A stretch of 64,000 nucleotides of DNA from Chryseolinea serpens (GCF_900129725.1 NZ_FQWQ01000002.1:868001-932000); one strand, 5' to 3'. Counted from the first letter of the stretch, positions 1-10,095 are shown. Notes: a model not told the origin generated them from the letters alone. Numbers and translations: made by a program.

Positions 1-386
1 TGATCAAAACAAACTTTATTTCCCTTATCGTTATCCAGGCCCCAAAAGTTCAATTTTAAATCGATTTCTTCTTTAATAGGTAACCCGCCTTCGCTAAAGC
101 TACGGCGGGCAAGCCCGCCACAGGTATGCGCCGAAATTTCAACGAGGCACAGATGTCACCCGGTGCCTTGCCCGCCGTCTTGCCCGCCGTAGCTTTAGCG
201 AAGGTGGGAGCTTTAGCGAAGGTGGGAGCTTTAAGCGAAGACGGGATTTCCTGCCGGGTCTGTTACACCTGAGAATGTTTTTTTGCCATATTTGCGCCCA
301 CCAAGGCGTATGCTGGTTGAACGTTTGAGACCGTGCACGTATTGCCTTGCGCTCTCCCAGCAATCATTTTCAACAACCCGATAACA
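1..386. other. Left-edge intergenic region, no supported gene
   Basis: No reading frame with a credible start lies between the window edge and ettA. The stretch holds the repeat cluster at 84-245 (separate entry) and about 140 bases of AT-richer leader before ettA. A start-less open frame on the minus strand from about 155 to 1 exists but is built partly from the repeat, so it is not called as a gene. Confidence 0.6.
84..245. repeat. Inverted and tandem copies of the GCTAAAGC(T)/GGCGGG repeat
   Basis: Positions 84-109 hold one copy running from CCCGCC through TTCGCTAAAGC to GGCGGG. Positions 183-208 hold the same unit in reverse complement with one base changed. The 18-base core AGCTTTAGCGAAGGTGGG is then repeated in tandem (191-208, 209-226, and a degenerate third copy 227-245). 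Related units occur at about 15.73-15.80 kb, 36.66 kb and 38.20 kb, so this is a dispersed family. Function is unknown; folding of the inverted pair into a hairpin is possible. Confidence 0.8.
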
Positions 387-2069
387 ATGGCCGACGAAAA
401 AATTATCTTTTCTATGGCGGGGGTCAACAAGATCTATCCGCCCAGTAAACAAGTACTTAAGAACATTTACCTCTCTTTTTTCTATGGCGCCAAGATCGGC
501 GTGCTGGGCTTGAACGGCTCCGGTAAGTCGTCGTTGCTGCGGATCATCGCGGGTATCGACAAGGAATTCCAGGGCGAAGTGGTGTCCGACCTCAGCTTTA
601 GCGTGGGGCTGCTCGAACAGGAGCCACTGCTCGACAAGACCAAGACCGTGAAAGAGATCGTGGAAGAAGGCGTGAAAGAGGTGGTGGCGTTGCTGAAGGA
701 ATTCGAAGCCATCAACGAAAAATTTGCCGACCCTGCTGTCATGGACGATCCCGACGCCATGGACAAGCTCATCACCAAACAAGGCGAGATCCAGGAAAAG
801 CTCGACGCCGCCAACGCCTGGGAACTGGACAACAAACTGGAGCGCGCCATGGACGCTCTCCGTTGCCCGCCGCCGGATTCGAAAGTGGAATTTCTTTCAG
901 GTGGTGAAAAACGCCGCGTAGCCCTGTGCCGCCTGTTGCTGCAGGAACCCGACGTGCTCCTCCTCGACGAACCCACCAACCACCTGGACGCCGAATCGGT
1001 CTACTGGCTGGAACAACACTTGAAACAATACAAAGGCACCGTCATCGCCGTGACCCACGACCGCTATTTCCTCGACAACGTGGCCGGCTGGATCCTTGAA
1101 CTGGACCGCGGCGAAGGCATTCCCTGGAAAGGAAATTACTCCTCGTGGCTCGAGCAAAAACAGAAGCGCCTCGCCCAGGAAGAAAAATCGGAGTCTAAAC
1201 GCCAAAAAGCGTTGGAACGCGAGTTGGAATGGGTGCGCATGAACCCGAAAGGACGGCAAGCCAAAGGAAAGGCCCGCCTCAGCGCCTACGAAAAATTATT
1301 GAGCCAGGAAACCCGCGAGAAAGAAGAGAAACTCGAACTCTTCATTCCGCCCGGACCCCGCCTGGGCAACAAAGTGATCGAAGCCAACGGAGTGGCCAAA
1401 GGCTATGGCGACAAGTTGCTCTACGAAAACCTCACCTTCTCGCTTCCCCCGGCCGGCATTGTGGGTATCATCGGCCCCAACGGTGCGGGTAAGACCACCT
1501 TGTTCAAGATGATTATCGGCAAGGAACAACCGGATGCCGGTTCGTTCACGGTGGGCGAAACCGTGAAGATCGCCTATGTGGACCAGGAGCACGACGACTT
1601 GAAACCGGACGACACCGTTTGGCAGGCCATCACCGGCGGCAACGAGTTGATGGAACTTGGCGGCAAACAAACGAACTCCCGCGCCTACGTGGGTAAGTTC
1701 AACTTCAACGGCACGGATCAGCAGAAGAAGGTGAAGGAACTTTCAGGAGGTATGCGCAACCGCGTGCACCTGGCCATTGCGTTGAAGCAAGGCGGCAACC
1801 TGCTGTTGTTGGATGAGCCCACCAACGACCTCGACGTGAACACGCTGCGTGCATTGGAAGAAGCGTTGGACAACTTTGGCGGCTGTGCGGTGATCATTTC
1901 TCACGACCGGTGGTTTTTGGATCGCGTTTGTACGCACATCCTGGCGTTCGAGGGCGATTCTCAGGTCTTCTGGTTTGAGGGTGGGTTCAGTGAGTATGAA
2001 GAGAATAAGCGGAAGCGGCTTGGTGATGAGCAGCCGCACCGGATTAAGTATAAGAAGCTGGTAAAGTAA
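387..2069 (+). CDS. ettA: Energy-dependent translational throttle protein EttA (ABC-F ATPase)
   Basis: A soluble ABC-F protein with two ABC ATPase domains and no membrane segments. In E. coli, EttA binds the ribosomal E site and gates the first elongation steps according to ADP/ATP ratio. Domain 1 has Walker A GLNGSGKSS at residues 41-49, signature LSGGEKRR and Walker B LLLDEPTNHLD; domain 2 has GPNGAGKTT, LSGGMRNR and LLLDEPTNDLD. The inter-domain P-site tRNA interaction motif (around ELEWVRMNPKGRQAKGKARL) is present. At 560 residues it matches E. coli EttA (555) nearly end to end, including the FIPPGPRLG linker and the RIKYKKL end. The ATG at 387 starts MADEKIIF, where the family starts; the in-frame codons upstream do not resemble it. 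Confidence 0.96.
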   Translation: MADEKIIFSMAGVNKIYPPSKQVLKNIYLSFFYGAKIGVLGLNGSGKSSLLRIIAGIDKEFQGEVVSDLSFSVGLLEQEPLLDKTKTVKEIVEEGVKEVVALLKEFEAINEKFADPAVMDDPDAMDKLITKQGEIQEKLDAANAWELDNKLERAMDALRCPPPDSKVEFLSGGEKRRVALCRLLLQEPDVLLLDEPTNHLDAESVYWLEQHLKQYKGTVIAVTHDRYFLDNVAGWILELDRGEGIPWKGNYSSWLEQKQKRLAQEEKSESKRQKALERELEWVRMNPKGRQAKGKARLSAYEKLLSQETREKEEKLELFIPPGPRLGNKVIEANGVAKGYGDKLLYENLTFSLPPAGIVGIIGPNGAGKTTLFKMIIGKEQPDAGSFTVGETVKIAYVDQEHDDLKPDDTVWQAITGGNELMELGGKQTNSRAYVGKFNFNGTDQQKKVKELSGGMRNRVHLAIALKQGGNLLLLDEPTNDLDVNTLRALEEALDNFGGCAVIISHDRWFLDRVCTHILAFEGDSQVFWFEGGFSEYEENKRKRLGDEQPHRIKYKKLVK

Positions 2070-2075
2070 TTTTTC

Positions 2076-2140
2076 ACCGCAGAGTCGCAAAGAGCGCAAA
2101 GTTAAGTACAGGTTCTTTGCGCTCTTTGCGTCTTTGCGGT
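2076..2140. terminator. Inverted repeat of the CGCAGAG/CGCAAAG family, possible terminator
   Basis: Arms of 26 bases (2076-2101 and 2115-2140) pair with two mismatches around a 13-base loop directly after the ettA stop. There is no clear T-run, so termination is an inference. Sequence-related inverted repeats lie at 12230-12287 and 59060-59145, with a half element near 38.24-38.27 kb, marking a dispersed family. Confidence 0.6.
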
Positions 2141-2155
2141 TCAATATGATTTCGT

Positions 2156-2524
2156 ATGCGAAGTGTTTACACCATTATCCTCCTCGTTCTCTCCAACACG
2201 TTTATGACGTTAGCCTGGTATGGTCACCTGAAATTTAAGGAGATGAAATGGAGTCAGCATCTGCCGATCATCACGGTGATCCTCATCAGCTGGGGCATCG
2301 CGTTTTTTGAGTACATGCTGCAGGTGCCGGCGAACCGGCTGGGGTTCAAGGAATATGGCGGGCCGTTCACGTTGTTGCAACTCAAGATCATCCAGGAGGT
2401 GATCACGCTGGTGGTGTTTGTAGCCTTTTCGTTGTTGTTGTTTAAAACGGAGACCTTCCGACTCAATCACCTCATCGGGTTTGTGTTCCTGATCCTGGCG
2501 GTGTATTTTATTTTCAAGAAGTGA
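2156..2524 (+). CDS. DMT-family small membrane protein (DUF486)
   Basis: A 122-residue protein with four predicted hydrophobic helices (about residues 4-20, 38-56, 78-97 and 103-119), matching the length and opening of the DUF486 group of the drug/metabolite transporter superfamily (MRSVYTIILLVLSNTFMTLAWYGHLKF-type start, then W...HLP). These are half-size relatives of EamA carriers and are thought to act as dimers; the substrate is unknown. It lies 86 bases behind ettA on the same strand, with the inverted repeat between them, so independent transcription is likely. Confidence 0.85.
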   Translation: MRSVYTIILLVLSNTFMTLAWYGHLKFKEMKWSQHLPIITVILISWGIAFFEYMLQVPANRLGFKEYGGPFTLLQLKIIQEVITLVVFVAFSLLLFKTETFRLNHLIGFVFLILAVYFIFKK

Positions 2525-2545
2525 CCGGTTGCATCAACCGATCCA

Positions 2546-3469
2546 TCAGGCAATTTCTTCTCCCGGTTTTGTTTTCCACCGCTCGTGCATCCACACCCAC
2601 TGGTCGGGATGTTTGCGTATGGTGGCCTCGATAAAGTTGGTGAGCACCTGGGTGTTGTAGACCATGTCCACTTCGTCGTCGCCGGTGATGACCATGGGGA
2701 CTTCCGGGAGGATGTGCATGTGTTGTAATTTGTCGTCGCCCAGGTAGACGTAGGTGGGCACCACGGCCGCCCCTGTCTTTAGCGCCAGCACGGTGGCGCC
2801 TACCGGGGTGGCTGCCGGTTTTCCAAAGAAATTCACAAAGCGGCTTTTCACTTTTGTGTCCTGATCGATCAGCAGGGCCACAGAACCACCGGACTTTAAA
2901 ACTTTGATGAGGCGAAAGGTTTCCCGTCCTCTTTCAATGGCGATGGCGCCGTATTTATTGCGATAGTCCCACAACAGGGCATTGAGTCGTTCGTCTTTGA
3001 GCGGTGTGCCGATGATGTTCGGATTGAGGCCGCGCAGGGCCATGTTGCTCACCTGGAGGTCGAAAGCACCCATGTGGAGAGTGAGAAAGATGACGCCTTT
3101 TCCTTTTTTGATGGCTTTTTCATAGTTCTCCAGACCATCCGTTTTTAAGAATTCTTCCAATCCGGCCAGATCTTTCACCTGGGTAGCGCGGAGCATTTCG
3201 CCCGTATTGGTGCCCAGCATCTTAAAAACCTTCCACGACATCTTCTTTACCTCTTTCGGGGTCATCTCGGAGCCGTAGGCGAACGCCAGGTGGTCCAGTA
3301 CCTGGTTCCGGGTTTTGGTGGCGAATACGCGGGCCAGTTTCCCCAGGCCGCCGCAGAATGCCAGCCACCAGGTGCGGGGCATGGCCCGGGAGAGGGAAAT
3401 CAAAAACTTAACAAATCGGTAAACAACGGCGTACCGGATTTTCCTTCTTATTTCTTTAGCATTCGCCAT
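2546..3469 (-). CDS. Lipid A biosynthesis acyltransferase, LpxL/HtrB family
   Basis: A 307-residue inner-membrane acyltransferase expected to add a secondary acyl chain to Kdo-lipid A or a related lipid. The catalytic HxxxxD motif is His132-Asp137 (HMGAFD). Further family features are the GKGVIFLTLH lead-in, the block IDQDTKVKSRFVNFFGKPAATP, and the C-terminal QWVWMHERWK motif. The N-terminus is basic with a short membrane-associated helix (about residues 13-28). It is transcribed divergently from the SixA-like gene with a 46-base shared upstream region. Bacteroidota often have several LpxL paralogues, so the exact acceptor cannot be assigned. Confidence 0.9.
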   Translation of the reverse strand: MANAKEIRRKIRYAVVYRFVKFLISLSRAMPRTWWLAFCGGLGKLARVFATKTRNQVLDHLAFAYGSEMTPKEVKKMSWKVFKMLGTNTGEMLRATQVKDLAGLEEFLKTDGLENYEKAIKKGKGVIFLTLHMGAFDLQVSNMALRGLNPNIIGTPLKDERLNALLWDYRNKYGAIAIERGRETFRLIKVLKSGGSVALLIDQDTKVKSRFVNFFGKPAATPVGATVLALKTGAAVVPTYVYLGDDKLQHMHILPEVPMVITGDDEVDMVYNTQVLTNFIEATIRKHPDQWVWMHERWKTKPGEEIA

Positions 3470-3515
3470 GAAGCCGCTAAGATAAGATTAAGATTTTTGG
3501 AAGTAAATTTACCCG

Positions 3516-4019
3516 GTGAAAACACTGTACATAATCCGTCATGCCAAGTCCAGCTGGGAAAACCCGACGATGAGCGACCTGGACCGCCCGCTGAACGAGC
3601 GCGGCAAACGCGATGCGCCCCGCATGGGTAAACGCCTCAAAGAAAAAGCCATCCAACCCAGCGTCATGATCTCCAGCCCCGCTAAACGCGCTTTCGGCAC
3701 CGCCAAGCGCATCGCCGAAGTGCTGGGCTATCCAAAGGAAAAGATCAAAAAGGAGAAATCGCTTTACCATGGCGACGAGGTGGGCATGCTCTCGGCCGTG
3801 CAAGACATCAACGACAAACACGATGTGGCGATCCTGTTTGGTCACAACCCGGGCCTCACCGATTTTGTGAACTCCCTCATGGATGGCGAGATGGACATCG
3901 ACAACGTGCCCACGTGTGGTGTGGTGGCCTTTGAACTCAACCTGGAACATTGGAAAGACGCCGCCTGGGGAAAGGGCAAGATGCTTTTCTTTGATTATCC
4001 CAAAAGCAAGGAAGACTAG
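3516..4019 (+). CDS. Histidine phosphatase, SixA type
   Basis: A 167-residue cytoplasmic member of the histidine phosphatase (phosphoglycerate-mutase-like) superfamily. The phospho-acceptor motif is RHA at residues 8-10 (IIRHAKSSW), followed by DRPLNERGKRDA and the second conserved histidine in FGHNPGLTDF. SixA of E. coli removes phosphate from HPt-domain or NPr histidines; this shorter form is the usual Bacteroidota homologue. The start is GTG at 3516, which gives exactly the family N-terminus MKTLYIIRHA. It converges on the DUF4421 gene with only three bases between stop codons. Confidence 0.88.
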   Translation: MKTLYIIRHAKSSWENPTMSDLDRPLNERGKRDAPRMGKRLKEKAIQPSVMISSPAKRAFGTAKRIAEVLGYPKEKIKKEKSLYHGDEVGMLSAVQDINDKHDVAILFGHNPGLTDFVNSLMDGEMDIDNVPTCGVVAFELNLEHWKDAAWGKGKMLFFDYPKSKED

Positions 4020-4022
4020 TTC

Positions 4023-5090
4023 CTAGCTGCCCAGCCCAAGCGCCCGGGGCAGATCGCGCACGCGCTTCTTTAAAATGCCGAATTCCTTGAAGCGGTAGCC
4101 AAAAAGAATTTTGAACGTACCCGTAGAGCTCGTCAGCTTCACGTGATCGAACTGCGCGGTGCTGTTTTGTGTCACAAAGCTAAGGCCTCCAAAGAACCGA
4201 TCGCCGCTGTAGCCCATGGCGATGCGCCCCACGATGAAAGCCGAGAACTTGATGTCGTTCAATGTGCCGCCGTTTTCCAGGCGGTAGTACAGCCAGTTGT
4301 GTGCCGGCCCCACCGCCAGCGTTCCATTCAAAAAGAAACCGCGTTGAATAAGGCTGTAGGTATAGCCCGGTGCGATAGCAAACGTGGTGGACTTGATCTG
4401 CTCGATACCGGAGTCGCCGCCAAATTCAGACTGGTAGTGTTTCCCGAGAATGGCCGAGTCGCCTTGCGCTTTGAACGAACTGATGGAGGTGAACAACAGG
4501 AACGATCCCGCACTGCGCAATTGCCGGTCGGCAAAGTTGTAGGCTGAGCGAAAGGAAAATTTCTTGTTGTTGAAAACGTAGTTCCCCGTAAAGCCGAGAT
4601 TGTGTGTAGTGATATCGGGACGTTGTGGGTAAGGCTTGCCGGCGGGTACTTTCGCCGAAGGATCATCGATGTAGAAGCCCTGGTATTTCTGGGAGTAGAC
4701 ATCCAATCCCCATTGTTTGCCCAGCATGTTCAGTTGCAGGTCGCGGGCTTTTGATTCGCCGTAAAGATCTTTTTGTTTTTCGTCTACCGGGATGGAGAAG
4801 GTCAGTTCGGCCGCCACTTCAAAAAGATAAACGCCCAGCCCAAACCCGTAGGGCCGGTTGGAGCGGTATGCAATTTTCCGGTCGCGTGCCGGCAGATCTT
4901 CCATCTCGAAATCGAGGCGGCGTTGCTTGATCACGGGCCATACAAAAAAATGGTCGGGATAGGGTTTGATGTTGATCGCCCGGATGGAATCGTATTTGCG
5001 CTGGGGTGGCACGACGGAAACTTCTGCGTCGGTCTGCGCAGCGGCGCCGTAGGCCAGGCAACAAAACCATATTCCCACCCAAAATTTCAT
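4023..5090 (-). CDS. DUF4421 family outer-membrane-type protein
   Basis: A 355-residue exported protein of unknown function found in Bacteroidota. A Sec signal peptide ends near AYGAAAQ (about residues 1-19). The body is rich in alternating aromatic/hydrophobic strands and ends in a basic, non-aromatic tail; it probably forms an outer-membrane beta-barrel. The ATG at 5090 is chosen because it begins the signal peptide (MKFWVGIWFCCLAYG); the longer frame upstream adds 22 residues that would block it. It follows hslU by 81 bases on the same strand. Confidence 0.75.
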   Translation of the reverse strand: MKFWVGIWFCCLAYGAAAQTDAEVSVVPPQRKYDSIRAINIKPYPDHFFVWPVIKQRRLDFEMEDLPARDRKIAYRSNRPYGFGLGVYLFEVAAELTFSIPVDEKQKDLYGESKARDLQLNMLGKQWGLDVYSQKYQGFYIDDPSAKVPAGKPYPQRPDITTHNLGFTGNYVFNNKKFSFRSAYNFADRQLRSAGSFLLFTSISSFKAQGDSAILGKHYQSEFGGDSGIEQIKSTTFAIAPGYTYSLIQRGFFLNGTLAVGPAHNWLYYRLENGGTLNDIKFSAFIVGRIAMGYSGDRFFGGLSFVTQNSTAQFDHVKLTSSTGTFKILFGYRFKEFGILKKRVRDLPRALGLGS

Positions 5091-5171
5091 CCGCAGGCCA
5101 GGCTTTCGTTCAGAATAGAAAAAAGCTTCCTGCAGCGAACATCCAGAAGGGAACAAGCGGCAATCATGACA

Positions 5172-6578
5172 TCAGAGAATATATTGGCTCAGGTCTTTAT
5201 TTTTCACCAGGTCGTTCAACTTGGCGCGCACCATTTCGGCGTTGACGCTGATGTGTGCATTGGTGGAAATTTTGTCCGGCACATCGAAGAGGAATTCGTT
5301 CAGCAATTTGCTCATCACGGTGTGCAGTCTTCGGGCGCCGATGTTCTCCATTTCCGTGTTGATGGCAAACGCAGTGCTCGCAATCTCGTCGATGGCGTCG
5401 TCGGTGAAGGTGATGTCCACCTCTTCGGCGGCAAAGAGCGCCTGGTATTGTTTGGTCAGCGCATTGCGGGGTTCTTTCAGGATGCGGACGAAGTCTTCCT
5501 TGGTCAGGTTGCTCAATTCCACGCGGATGGGGAAACGTCCCTGCAACTCGGGGATGAGGTCCGATGGTTTTGAAATGTGAAAGGCTCCCGCGGCAATGAA
5601 CAGCACGTGGTCGGTTTTGATGACGCCGTGTTTGGTGTTCACGGTGCTGCCTTCCACGATGGGTAGCAGGTCGCGTTGCACGCCTTCGCGGCTCACATCG
5701 GGTCCGCCGCCGCCACCTTTTTTGCCGGAAGCGATCTTGTCGATCTCGTCGATGAAAATGATGCCGGCATCCTCCGCGCGTTGAATGGCTTCCTCTTTCA
5801 CTTCGTCCATGTCGATGAGCTTGGCTGCTTCTTCCTCCAGCAGGATGCGGCGGGCTTCGGCCACGGTCACTTTCCGTTTCTTGCTTTTCTTGGGCATCAT
5901 GCCGTTGATCATCTCCTGCAAGTTCATCATCGACACTTCGTCTACCATGCCGCCACCCACCATGCCGATGTTGGGACCGGAAGCGCCCTTGATGTTGATG
6001 TCGATCTTGCGTTCTTCCAACTCACCGTTCCTGATCTTCTCCCGGAAATGCTGACGCGTGCGCTCGTTCAACTCCACATCGCTGGTCGGCTCGCCGTCGG
6101 TCACCTCGTGATTGCCCGTGGCAAATCCGGCCGACTTCGACGTTGTTGAACGCATCGGTGGGATCAGTGCATCCAGTATGATCTCTTCGACGGCGCTGGC
6201 CGCCTTTTCTTTTACTTCTTCTTTTTTCTTGGCTTTCACCAGGTTCACGGACTGCTCCACCAGGTCGCGCACCATGCTTTCGACGTCGCGGCCCACGTAG
6301 CCCACTTCTGTAAATTTCGAGGCCTCCACTTTCACAAACGGTGCATCGGCGATCTTGGCCAGGCGGCGGGCAATTTCGGTTTTACCCACGCCGGTGGCGC
6401 CGATCATGAGAATGTTATTGGGAACAATTTCACCCTGGATGTCGCTCTTCACGTTCATGCGGCGCCAGCGGTTGCGCAGCGCGATGGCCACGTTCCGTTT
6501 GGCTTCGTATTGGCCGATGATATATTTATCAAGTTCCTCTACGATCTGTTTCGGTGTTAAATACTTCGGATCCATCAT
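5172..6578 (-). CDS. hslU: ATP-dependent protease ATPase subunit HslU
   Basis: The AAA+ unfoldase of the HslUV (ClpYQ) protease. The 468-residue protein has the family opening LTPKQIVEELDKYIIGQ, Walker A GATGVGKT at residues 60-67, the central pore loop GYVG at 93-96, Walker B IIFIDEIDKIA, a long charged I-domain (about residues 110-250), and a C-terminal end LSQYIL like the tails that insert into HslV. No hslV lies in this window, so the peptidase must be encoded elsewhere. The start codon overlaps the porQ stop by four bases (ATGA), which suggests translational coupling; a second ATG immediately follows and may be used instead. Confidence 0.97.
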   Translation of the reverse strand: MMDPKYLTPKQIVEELDKYIIGQYEAKRNVAIALRNRWRRMNVKSDIQGEIVPNNILMIGATGVGKTEIARRLAKIADAPFVKVEASKFTEVGYVGRDVESMVRDLVEQSVNLVKAKKKEEVKEKAASAVEEIILDALIPPMRSTTSKSAGFATGNHEVTDGEPTSDVELNERTRQHFREKIRNGELEERKIDINIKGASGPNIGMVGGGMVDEVSMMNLQEMINGMMPKKSKKRKVTVAEARRILLEEEAAKLIDMDEVKEEAIQRAEDAGIIFIDEIDKIASGKKGGGGGPDVSREGVQRDLLPIVEGSTVNTKHGVIKTDHVLFIAAGAFHISKPSDLIPELQGRFPIRVELSNLTKEDFVRILKEPRNALTKQYQALFAAEEVDITFTDDAIDEIASTAFAINTEMENIGARRLHTVMSKLLNEFLFDVPDKISTNAHISVNAEMVRAKLNDLVKNKDLSQYIL

Positions 6579-7579
6579 AGCTGTCTTCGCTTCATCAGTG
6601 TATCGATATTTTTGGAAAGGGTAAACGTGTACCCTGCATTGCCCACCACATAGCCGCCACGGCTAAATACAAATTCAAACGACTTTATGCGGGCGGAAAA
6701 GCCGAACGTTATCCCCGCGCCTCCGCCGGCATTGGCCAGCTTCAGTTCCTGGTGGACGAGATAATTATATCCCACGAGCACATTCACATTCCGGTGCAGC
6801 AGCACCTCGGCCCCAAAGGTAAGACGCCGCATGACCTTATCAAATGCGCCGGGTGCAGGATCGGGAGGAGCGGCGTAGTCAACGTTTGTACGGGCCAGGT
6901 TGTAGCCGGTGATGGAAAAACGCAACGGCATGTGCTCGGGTTTGAACGTTACACCCAACTGCACATCGAAGGGAAGTTTCGCGCGGCTGGTTTCCGTGTA
7001 TTGCGACAACACGGCGCCAAGATTCTTCACCACCATGCCCACGCGCAGATCCTGCGTGGGGTGAACAAACAATCCACCGATATCGACCATCAGCGCGCTG
7101 GCGCGATAGCCGGCGATGTTGGAGAACGCCATTTTCAGGTTCACACCAATTCTGAAATGCGACACCTGGTGACTTTTGCTCACGGCCAACACCGTCTCGC
7201 CCGATTTAAAATCCTGTGTAGGCTGCCCGGTGGCGTCATAGCCCTTGATGGTGCCGTAACTGAGGTGCTGCAGACCAAACGTCAGCGTTCCCCATTTTTT
7301 GAATTGGTGCGAATAGGCTGCCGAGGCCTGTCCAATGCTGGCCACGTAAAACTGGTAGGAAGCCGAAGCCATTCCCGCCAGCGAGTCGCTGTTCAAGGCT
7401 GGGTTGCTGAAAAAGAAATTGACATCGCGATCGGCCAGGGATGTATTGACACCACCTAAACCACCCAACCGGGCATGGCCGGGCATGTTGAGAAATTCAA
7501 AGGATTGTCGAACACCGTTCTGCGCGAAGGCCGTTGCGGGAACGGCCATCAGGAAATAAAGCAAAAGTTTTCTCCGCAC
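6575..7579 (-). CDS. porQ: Type IX secretion system protein PorQ
   Basis: A 334-residue outer-membrane protein with a signal peptide ending at TAFAQ (about residue 20). The N-terminal motif FEFLNMPGHARLGGLGGVNTS and the following beta-barrel strands identify PorQ, a partner of PorU/PorV/PorZ in the attachment complex that processes type IX cargo. Its stop overlaps the hslU start. lon lies upstream on the same strand, 56 bases away. Confidence 0.9.
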   Translation of the reverse strand: MRRKLLLYFLMAVPATAFAQNGVRQSFEFLNMPGHARLGGLGGVNTSLADRDVNFFFSNPALNSDSLAGMASASYQFYVASIGQASAAYSHQFKKWGTLTFGLQHLSYGTIKGYDATGQPTQDFKSGETVLAVSKSHQVSHFRIGVNLKMAFSNIAGYRASALMVDIGGLFVHPTQDLRVGMVVKNLGAVLSQYTETSRAKLPFDVQLGVTFKPEHMPLRFSITGYNLARTNVDYAAPPDPAPGAFDKVMRRLTFGAEVLLHRNVNVLVGYNYLVHQELKLANAGGGAGITFGFSARIKSFEFVFSRGGYVVGNAGYTFTLSKNIDTLMKRRQL

Positions 7580-7635
7580 GGGTATGCCTTGATTTTACGA
7601 TGAGTGAGGGGTTATCACCTTCAAAAATAGGCATT

Positions 7636-10095
7636 TCAGGCGTGAATCTTTTGCTCGGCAAAAACAAACTTCATGGGCTTGTCCACCTGGTCTTTCAGCA
7701 GCGCGATCTTCATCACTTCTTCCACGGAATCGACGTAGTGGAACACCAATCCCTTCAGATAGTGCTTTTCGATTTCGTCGATGTCGCGTCGGTTCTTGGA
7801 GCTCAGCACCAATTCTTTTATGCCACTGCGTTTGGCCGCCAGTATTTTCTCCTTGATGCCGCCCACTGGCAGCACTTTTCCGCGGAGTGTGATTTCACCC
7901 GTCATGGCCAGCTTGGCTTTTACTTTCCGCTGCGTGTAGATGGAGGCCAGCGACGTGAACATGGTGATGCCTGCCGAAGGTCCGTCTTTGGGAACGGCAC
8001 CGGCCGGCACGTGAATGTGGAGGTCGTATTGTTGAAAGACACGGTGATCGATGTTCAAGGCGTCGGCATTGGACTTGAGATAGGAAAGCGCCGCCATGGC
8101 CGATTCTTTCATCACATCACCCAACTGTCCGGAGATGGTGAGACCGCCTTTGCCTTTGCTGAGGCTCGATTCCACGAACAGGATCTCGCCGCCCACTTGC
8201 GTCCAGGCAAGACCCGTCACAACACCGGCGATGTCGTTGCCTTGATATAATTCTTCGTCAAAAATTTCGACGCCTAGCACTTTCGTTACGGTCTCTTCCG
8301 TCACCATTTTGTCGAACGGCTCTTCCATGGCCACCGATTTGGCGATGCTTCTCACCAAGGTGCCGATCTTGCGTTCGAGGTTGCGTACGCCCGACTCGCG
8401 CGTGTAGCTGTTCACCACCTTCGCGATGGCGGCACGCGATATTTTTACGTCGGAAGTTTTCAGACCGTGCTCTTTAAGTTGTTTGGGAACAAGGTGCTTG
8501 GCCGCGATCTCTACTTTTTCTTCCAGCGTATAGCCCGACACCTCAATCACTTCCATGCGATCGCGCAAGGCGGAATGGATGGTGTCGAGTGCGTTGGCGG
8601 TGGCGATGAACAACACTTTCGAGAGGTCGTATTCCACTTCGAGGTAGTTGTCGCCGAAGGTGTTGTTTTGTTCAGGGTCCAGTACTTCCAGCATGGCCGA
8701 AGAGGGATCGCCGCGGAAATCGGCTTTCACCTTGTCGATCTCGTCCAGGATGAATACGGGATTCGAGGATTGTGCTTTCTTCAGGTTCTGAAGAATTTTA
8801 CCCGGCATGGCACCCACATACGTTTTGCGATGACCGCGGATCTCCGCTTCATCGTGCACGCCGCCCAGCGACATGCGCACGTATTTGCGCTGTAGCGCCT
8901 TGGCAATGGAACGTCCCAAAGAAGTTTTACCTACGCCGGGAGGGCCGTAGAGACACAAGATGGGGCCGCGCATGTCTTGTTTCAATTTCAGCACGGCCAA
9001 ATATTCCAGGATGCGCGTCTTCACTTTTTCCAAACCGAAATGATCCTGGTCCAGAATTTTCTTGGCGCGTTTCAAATCAAAATCATCCAACGTATACTCA
9101 CCCCACGGCAGGTCGAGCATGAACTCTACATAGTTCATGGCCACGGGATATTCGGCAGCCATCGGGTTGATGCGCAAAAGTTTGTCGAGCTCTTTGCTGA
9201 AGTGGTCGGCCACGGGTTGCGGCCAGCTTTTGTTCTCGGCACGCTTGCGCAGTTTTTCTACTTCTTTATCGGGACCGTCATAGCCTAACTCGTCTTGCAA
9301 CACTTTGATCTGCTGACGCAGGAAATAGTCGCGTTGCTGTTGGTCGATGTCGGTGTGTACTTTCTTTTGGATCTCGTGCTTGATCTCCAGCATCTGAATG
9401 TCTTTCAGCATGTACTGCAACAGCAGTGTGCCGCGATCGACGAGGTTTTGTGTCTCCAGGATCTTTTGCTTCTCGGCCACCTCCACGTTGAGGTTCGATG
9501 CCAGGAAGTGGACCAGGAAGGCCATGCTGGAAATGTTGTCCAGCGCCACCTGGGCTTCGATGGGAATTTCGGGATTGAGTTTTAATATTTTTGTGGCCGC
9601 ATCCTTCAGCGACTGCACCAACGCTTTGGTCTCCTTGCCGTTGGCGTTGAGCTTAGGTTCGGATTGAAGCTGAATGTGGGCCGTCAGGTACGGTTCTTCC
9701 TGTACGAACTCTTTGATGGCAAAACGGTTCTTTCCCTGGATGATGATGGTGGTATTTCCATCGGGAAGAACCAGCATTTTGATGATGCGGGCTACGGTGC
9801 CGGCGCGGTAAAGATCTTCCACGGTCGGTTCTTCAGCCTGGGAATTCTTTTGGGCCACCACACCGATGATCCGGCTACCCTGGTAGGCCTTTTTCACCAG
9901 CTTGATGGATTTCTGACGCCCTACGGTGATGGGAATGACTACACCGGGAAATAATACGGTGTTTTTGATGGGCAGTATGGAAAGTTCTTCGGGCAGGTCC
10001 TCGGGTTTCAGGTCCGATTCCTGTTCCGGATTGATCATTTGAATAAGGTCGTCCGATTCTTCTTGTACGAGTTGTATGGGCAAACTTTTAAACAT
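7636..10095 (-). CDS. lon: ATP-dependent Lon protease
   Basis: An 819-residue cytoplasmic AAA+ serine protease. Domains in order: N-terminal substrate-binding LON domain (about residues 38-235, [15 protein letters not shown]), coiled-coil linker, ATPase with Walker A GPPGVGKT at 384-391 and Walker [11 protein letters not shown], and C-terminal protease with catalytic Ser707 (DGPSAG) and Lys750 (GGIKEK). The 43-residue spacing of the dyad equals that of E. coli Lon. The first about 35 residues are acidic and extra, as usual in Bacteroidota. It is transcribed away from the OmpA-like gene at 10254. Confidence 0.97.
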   Translation of the reverse strand: MFKSLPIQLVQEESDDLIQMINPEQESDLKPEDLPEELSILPIKNTVLFPGVVIPITVGRQKSIKLVKKAYQGSRIIGVVAQKNSQAEEPTVEDLYRAGTVARIIKMLVLPDGNTTIIIQGKNRFAIKEFVQEEPYLTAHIQLQSEPKLNANGKETKALVQSLKDAATKILKLNPEIPIEAQVALDNISSMAFLVHFLASNLNVEVAEKQKILETQNLVDRGTLLLQYMLKDIQMLEIKHEIQKKVHTDIDQQQRDYFLRQQIKVLQDELGYDGPDKEVEKLRKRAENKSWPQPVADHFSKELDKLLRINPMAAEYPVAMNYVEFMLDLPWGEYTLDDFDLKRAKKILDQDHFGLEKVKTRILEYLAVLKLKQDMRGPILCLYGPPGVGKTSLGRSIAKALQRKYVRMSLGGVHDEAEIRGHRKTYVGAMPGKILQNLKKAQSSNPVFILDEIDKVKADFRGDPSSAMLEVLDPEQNNTFGDNYLEVEYDLSKVLFIATANALDTIHSALRDRMEVIEVSGYTLEEKVEIAAKHLVPKQLKEHGLKTSDVKISRAAIAKVVNSYTRESGVRNLERKIGTLVRSIAKSVAMEEPFDKMVTEETVTKVLGVEIFDEELYQGNDIAGVVTGLAWTQVGGEILFVESSLSKGKGGLTISGQLGDVMKESAMAALSYLKSNADALNIDHRVFQQYDLHIHVPAGAVPKDGPSAGITMFTSLASIYTQRKVKAKLAMTGEITLRGKVLPVGGIKEKILAAKRSGIKELVLSSKNRRDIDEIEKHYLKGLVFHYVDSVEEVMKIALLKDQVDKPMKFVFAEQKIHA

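Noticed and set aside
1-155. Open minus-strand frame running off the left edge
   Set aside because: It has no usable start codon, includes the dispersed repeat in its reading, and its remaining about 26 codons are too few to judge. It may be a chance frame or a decayed gene.
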